From: Gemmatimonadota bacterium
Lineage (GTDB): Bacteria; Gemmatimonadota; Gemmatimonadetes; Gemmatimonadales; GWC2-71-9
NCBI GenBank assembly: GCA_003223415.1
Contig: QHUY01000007.1
Span: 1 to 54,161 of the forward strand
Length of the DNA stretch: 54,161 bases
Direction: 5' to 3'
In this document: positions 53,591 to 54,161 of the stretch, one piece after another
Layout of the letters: the number at the start of each line of letters is the position of its first letter
Numbering within the stretch: position 1 is the first letter of the stretch
Notes under the pieces: model-generated
What the model was told of the DNA's origin: nothing
Database searches by the model: none
The model's input: the letters and a program-made list of their open reading frames with translations, nothing else
Program-made: the position numbers and the translations under genes

Positions 53591-54161
53591 TTACTTCAGC
53601 GGCATCGCGGCCCCGACCATCAGCCCGACGGTGTTGGTCGCCCGGCTCAGGTCCGTGTTCTGCTTGAACATCGTGTAGTTGATCTCGACGCGGCCGGCCA
53701 GGTCGCCGCTCAGATGAAAACGGTACCCCCACCCGAGATTCACGCCCGGCACGCTCACGGCCGTCGTGCTGGTGTCGGCGAACGTGCCTTTCGTGGCCTT
53801 GATGATGTGGAGGTTCAGACCGCCGGCGGCGTACCAGCCACCGCTCACTGCCCAGTCCAACCGGCCGGCGAGGTTGCCGGAAAAGACGGTGACTCGATTG
53901 AACTGCGTGCGGTGGACGTCCACGCCCGGCTCGACTGCCAACCTGGTGCTCACCGGGACGATGGCGTACAGCGCCGGGGCGCTGGGCGCGACGGCCCCAC
54001 CCAGGGGCGAGGTCGTGAGGCCGGAGCCCCAACTGGGGAACGACAGGATCGTGATGTCTCCCGCGCCACCGACTAGATGAGTCCGCTGATAGCCTCCCTG
54101 GAGGCCGATCGCCGGCTGCCAGGCGCTCCGGGGGGGGCGCGCCGAGTCCGCCGCCAGAGAG
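53591..54161 (-). CDS. Outer-membrane beta-barrel protein, C-terminal 190 residues (gene runs off the right edge)
   Basis: The frame is open to the window edge, so the N-terminus and start are missing. The visible part matches one repeat half of the barrel gene next to it: WQPAIGLQGGYQRTH, LAVEPGVDVHR, GRLDWAVSGGWYAAGGLNLHI, GYRFHLSGDLAGRVEINYTMF, ending MVGAAMPLK. A tandem paralogue, transcribed first in this orientation and separated from its neighbour by a terminator and a CRP-like site. A G7 run lies near 54131. Confidence 0.72.
   Translation of the reverse strand, partial: SLAADSARPPRSAWQPAIGLQGGYQRTHLVGGAGDITILSFPSWGSGLTTSPLGGAVAPSAPALYAIVPVSTRLAVEPGVDVHRTQFNRVTVFSGNLAGRLDWAVSGGWYAAGGLNLHIIKATKGTFADTSTTAVSVPGVNLGWGYRFHLSGDLAGRVEINYTMFKQNTDLSRATNTVGLMVGAAMPLK

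Noticed and set aside
1-54161. tRNA, rRNA or other structural RNA genes
   Set aside because: I found no cloverleaf with a conserved GTTCRANNC arm and CCA-type 3' end, and no rRNA sequence.

Overview
The window is GC-rich chromosomal DNA. It has tightly packed operons, many GTG starts, few clear Shine-Dalgarno sites and long G/C runs. An alternative complex III operon, a sortilin-like (VPS10/BNR) secreted protein, DUF4402 surface proteins and Rieske/FAD/GcvT catabolic genes together suggest an aerobic soil or sediment bacterium, most likely Gemmatimonadota (inference from gene content; Acidobacteriota is possible). I see no rRNA, tRNA, CRISPR array or intact insertion sequence.

Layout. 1-0.7 kb: a cut FHA-domain gene and a small secreted protein. 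0.75-5.9 kb: an AT-rich control region, then an atypical chaperone-usher-like surface-fibre locus (three DUF4402 proteins, a PapD-like chaperone, an usher-like barrel with an SdrD-like C-terminus). 5.9-12.4 kb: phosphoglucose isomerase, a YVTN/phosphoesterase protein and a divergent GH38 alpha-mannosidase. 12.4-12.9 kb: a decayed REP-associated transposase between palindromes. 12.9-13.6 kb: a serine esterase. 20.95 down to 13.6 kb (minus strand): one operon of two peptide-type ABC permeases, a GcvT-like methyltransferase, two PYROXD2-like FAD oxidoreductases and a Rieske oxygenase. The matching binding protein is divergent (21.0 kb) and is translationally coupled to a GHMP sugar kinase and a heparinase-like lyase with a CBM9-like tail. 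26.3-28.8 kb: TrmJ, a GSAM-like aminotransferase and a Yip1 membrane protein. 28.9-33.6 kb: an overlapping run of amidohydrolase, DHDPS-like, DHOD-like and OSBS/NSAR-like TIM-barrel enzymes. 33.7-36.6 kb: the sortilin-like gene, broken at a C14 run. 37.2-44.6 kb: actABCDEF (alternative complex III), followed by two cupredoxin lipoproteins. 45.6-50.5 kb: XdhC, and a VIT/VWA, ECF sigma, anti-sigma operon. 50.6-54.2 kb: a cupin, a rhodanese/MBL fusion and two related outer-membrane barrel proteins.

Systems. The minus-strand Rieske/FAD/GcvT operon with its transporter looks like a self-contained uptake and oxidative demethylation module of unknown substrate. The act operon moves quinol electrons to periplasmic acceptors, for which the two cupredoxins next door are candidates. 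The fimbria-like locus has all the parts of a pilus assembly line but little resemblance to textbook ones.

Repeats are the most unusual layer. Three inverted-repeat miniature elements (TAGTGCCGTTCCAAC ends, TA-bounded) supply the stop codon of every gene that ends against them. A separate family of heptanucleotide arrays (unit GSGGANN), arranged as inverted arms, forms long hairpins at gene ends and even inside coding sequence. Three genes are broken by small internal losses, two of them beside G/C homopolymers, so part of this could be assembly error.
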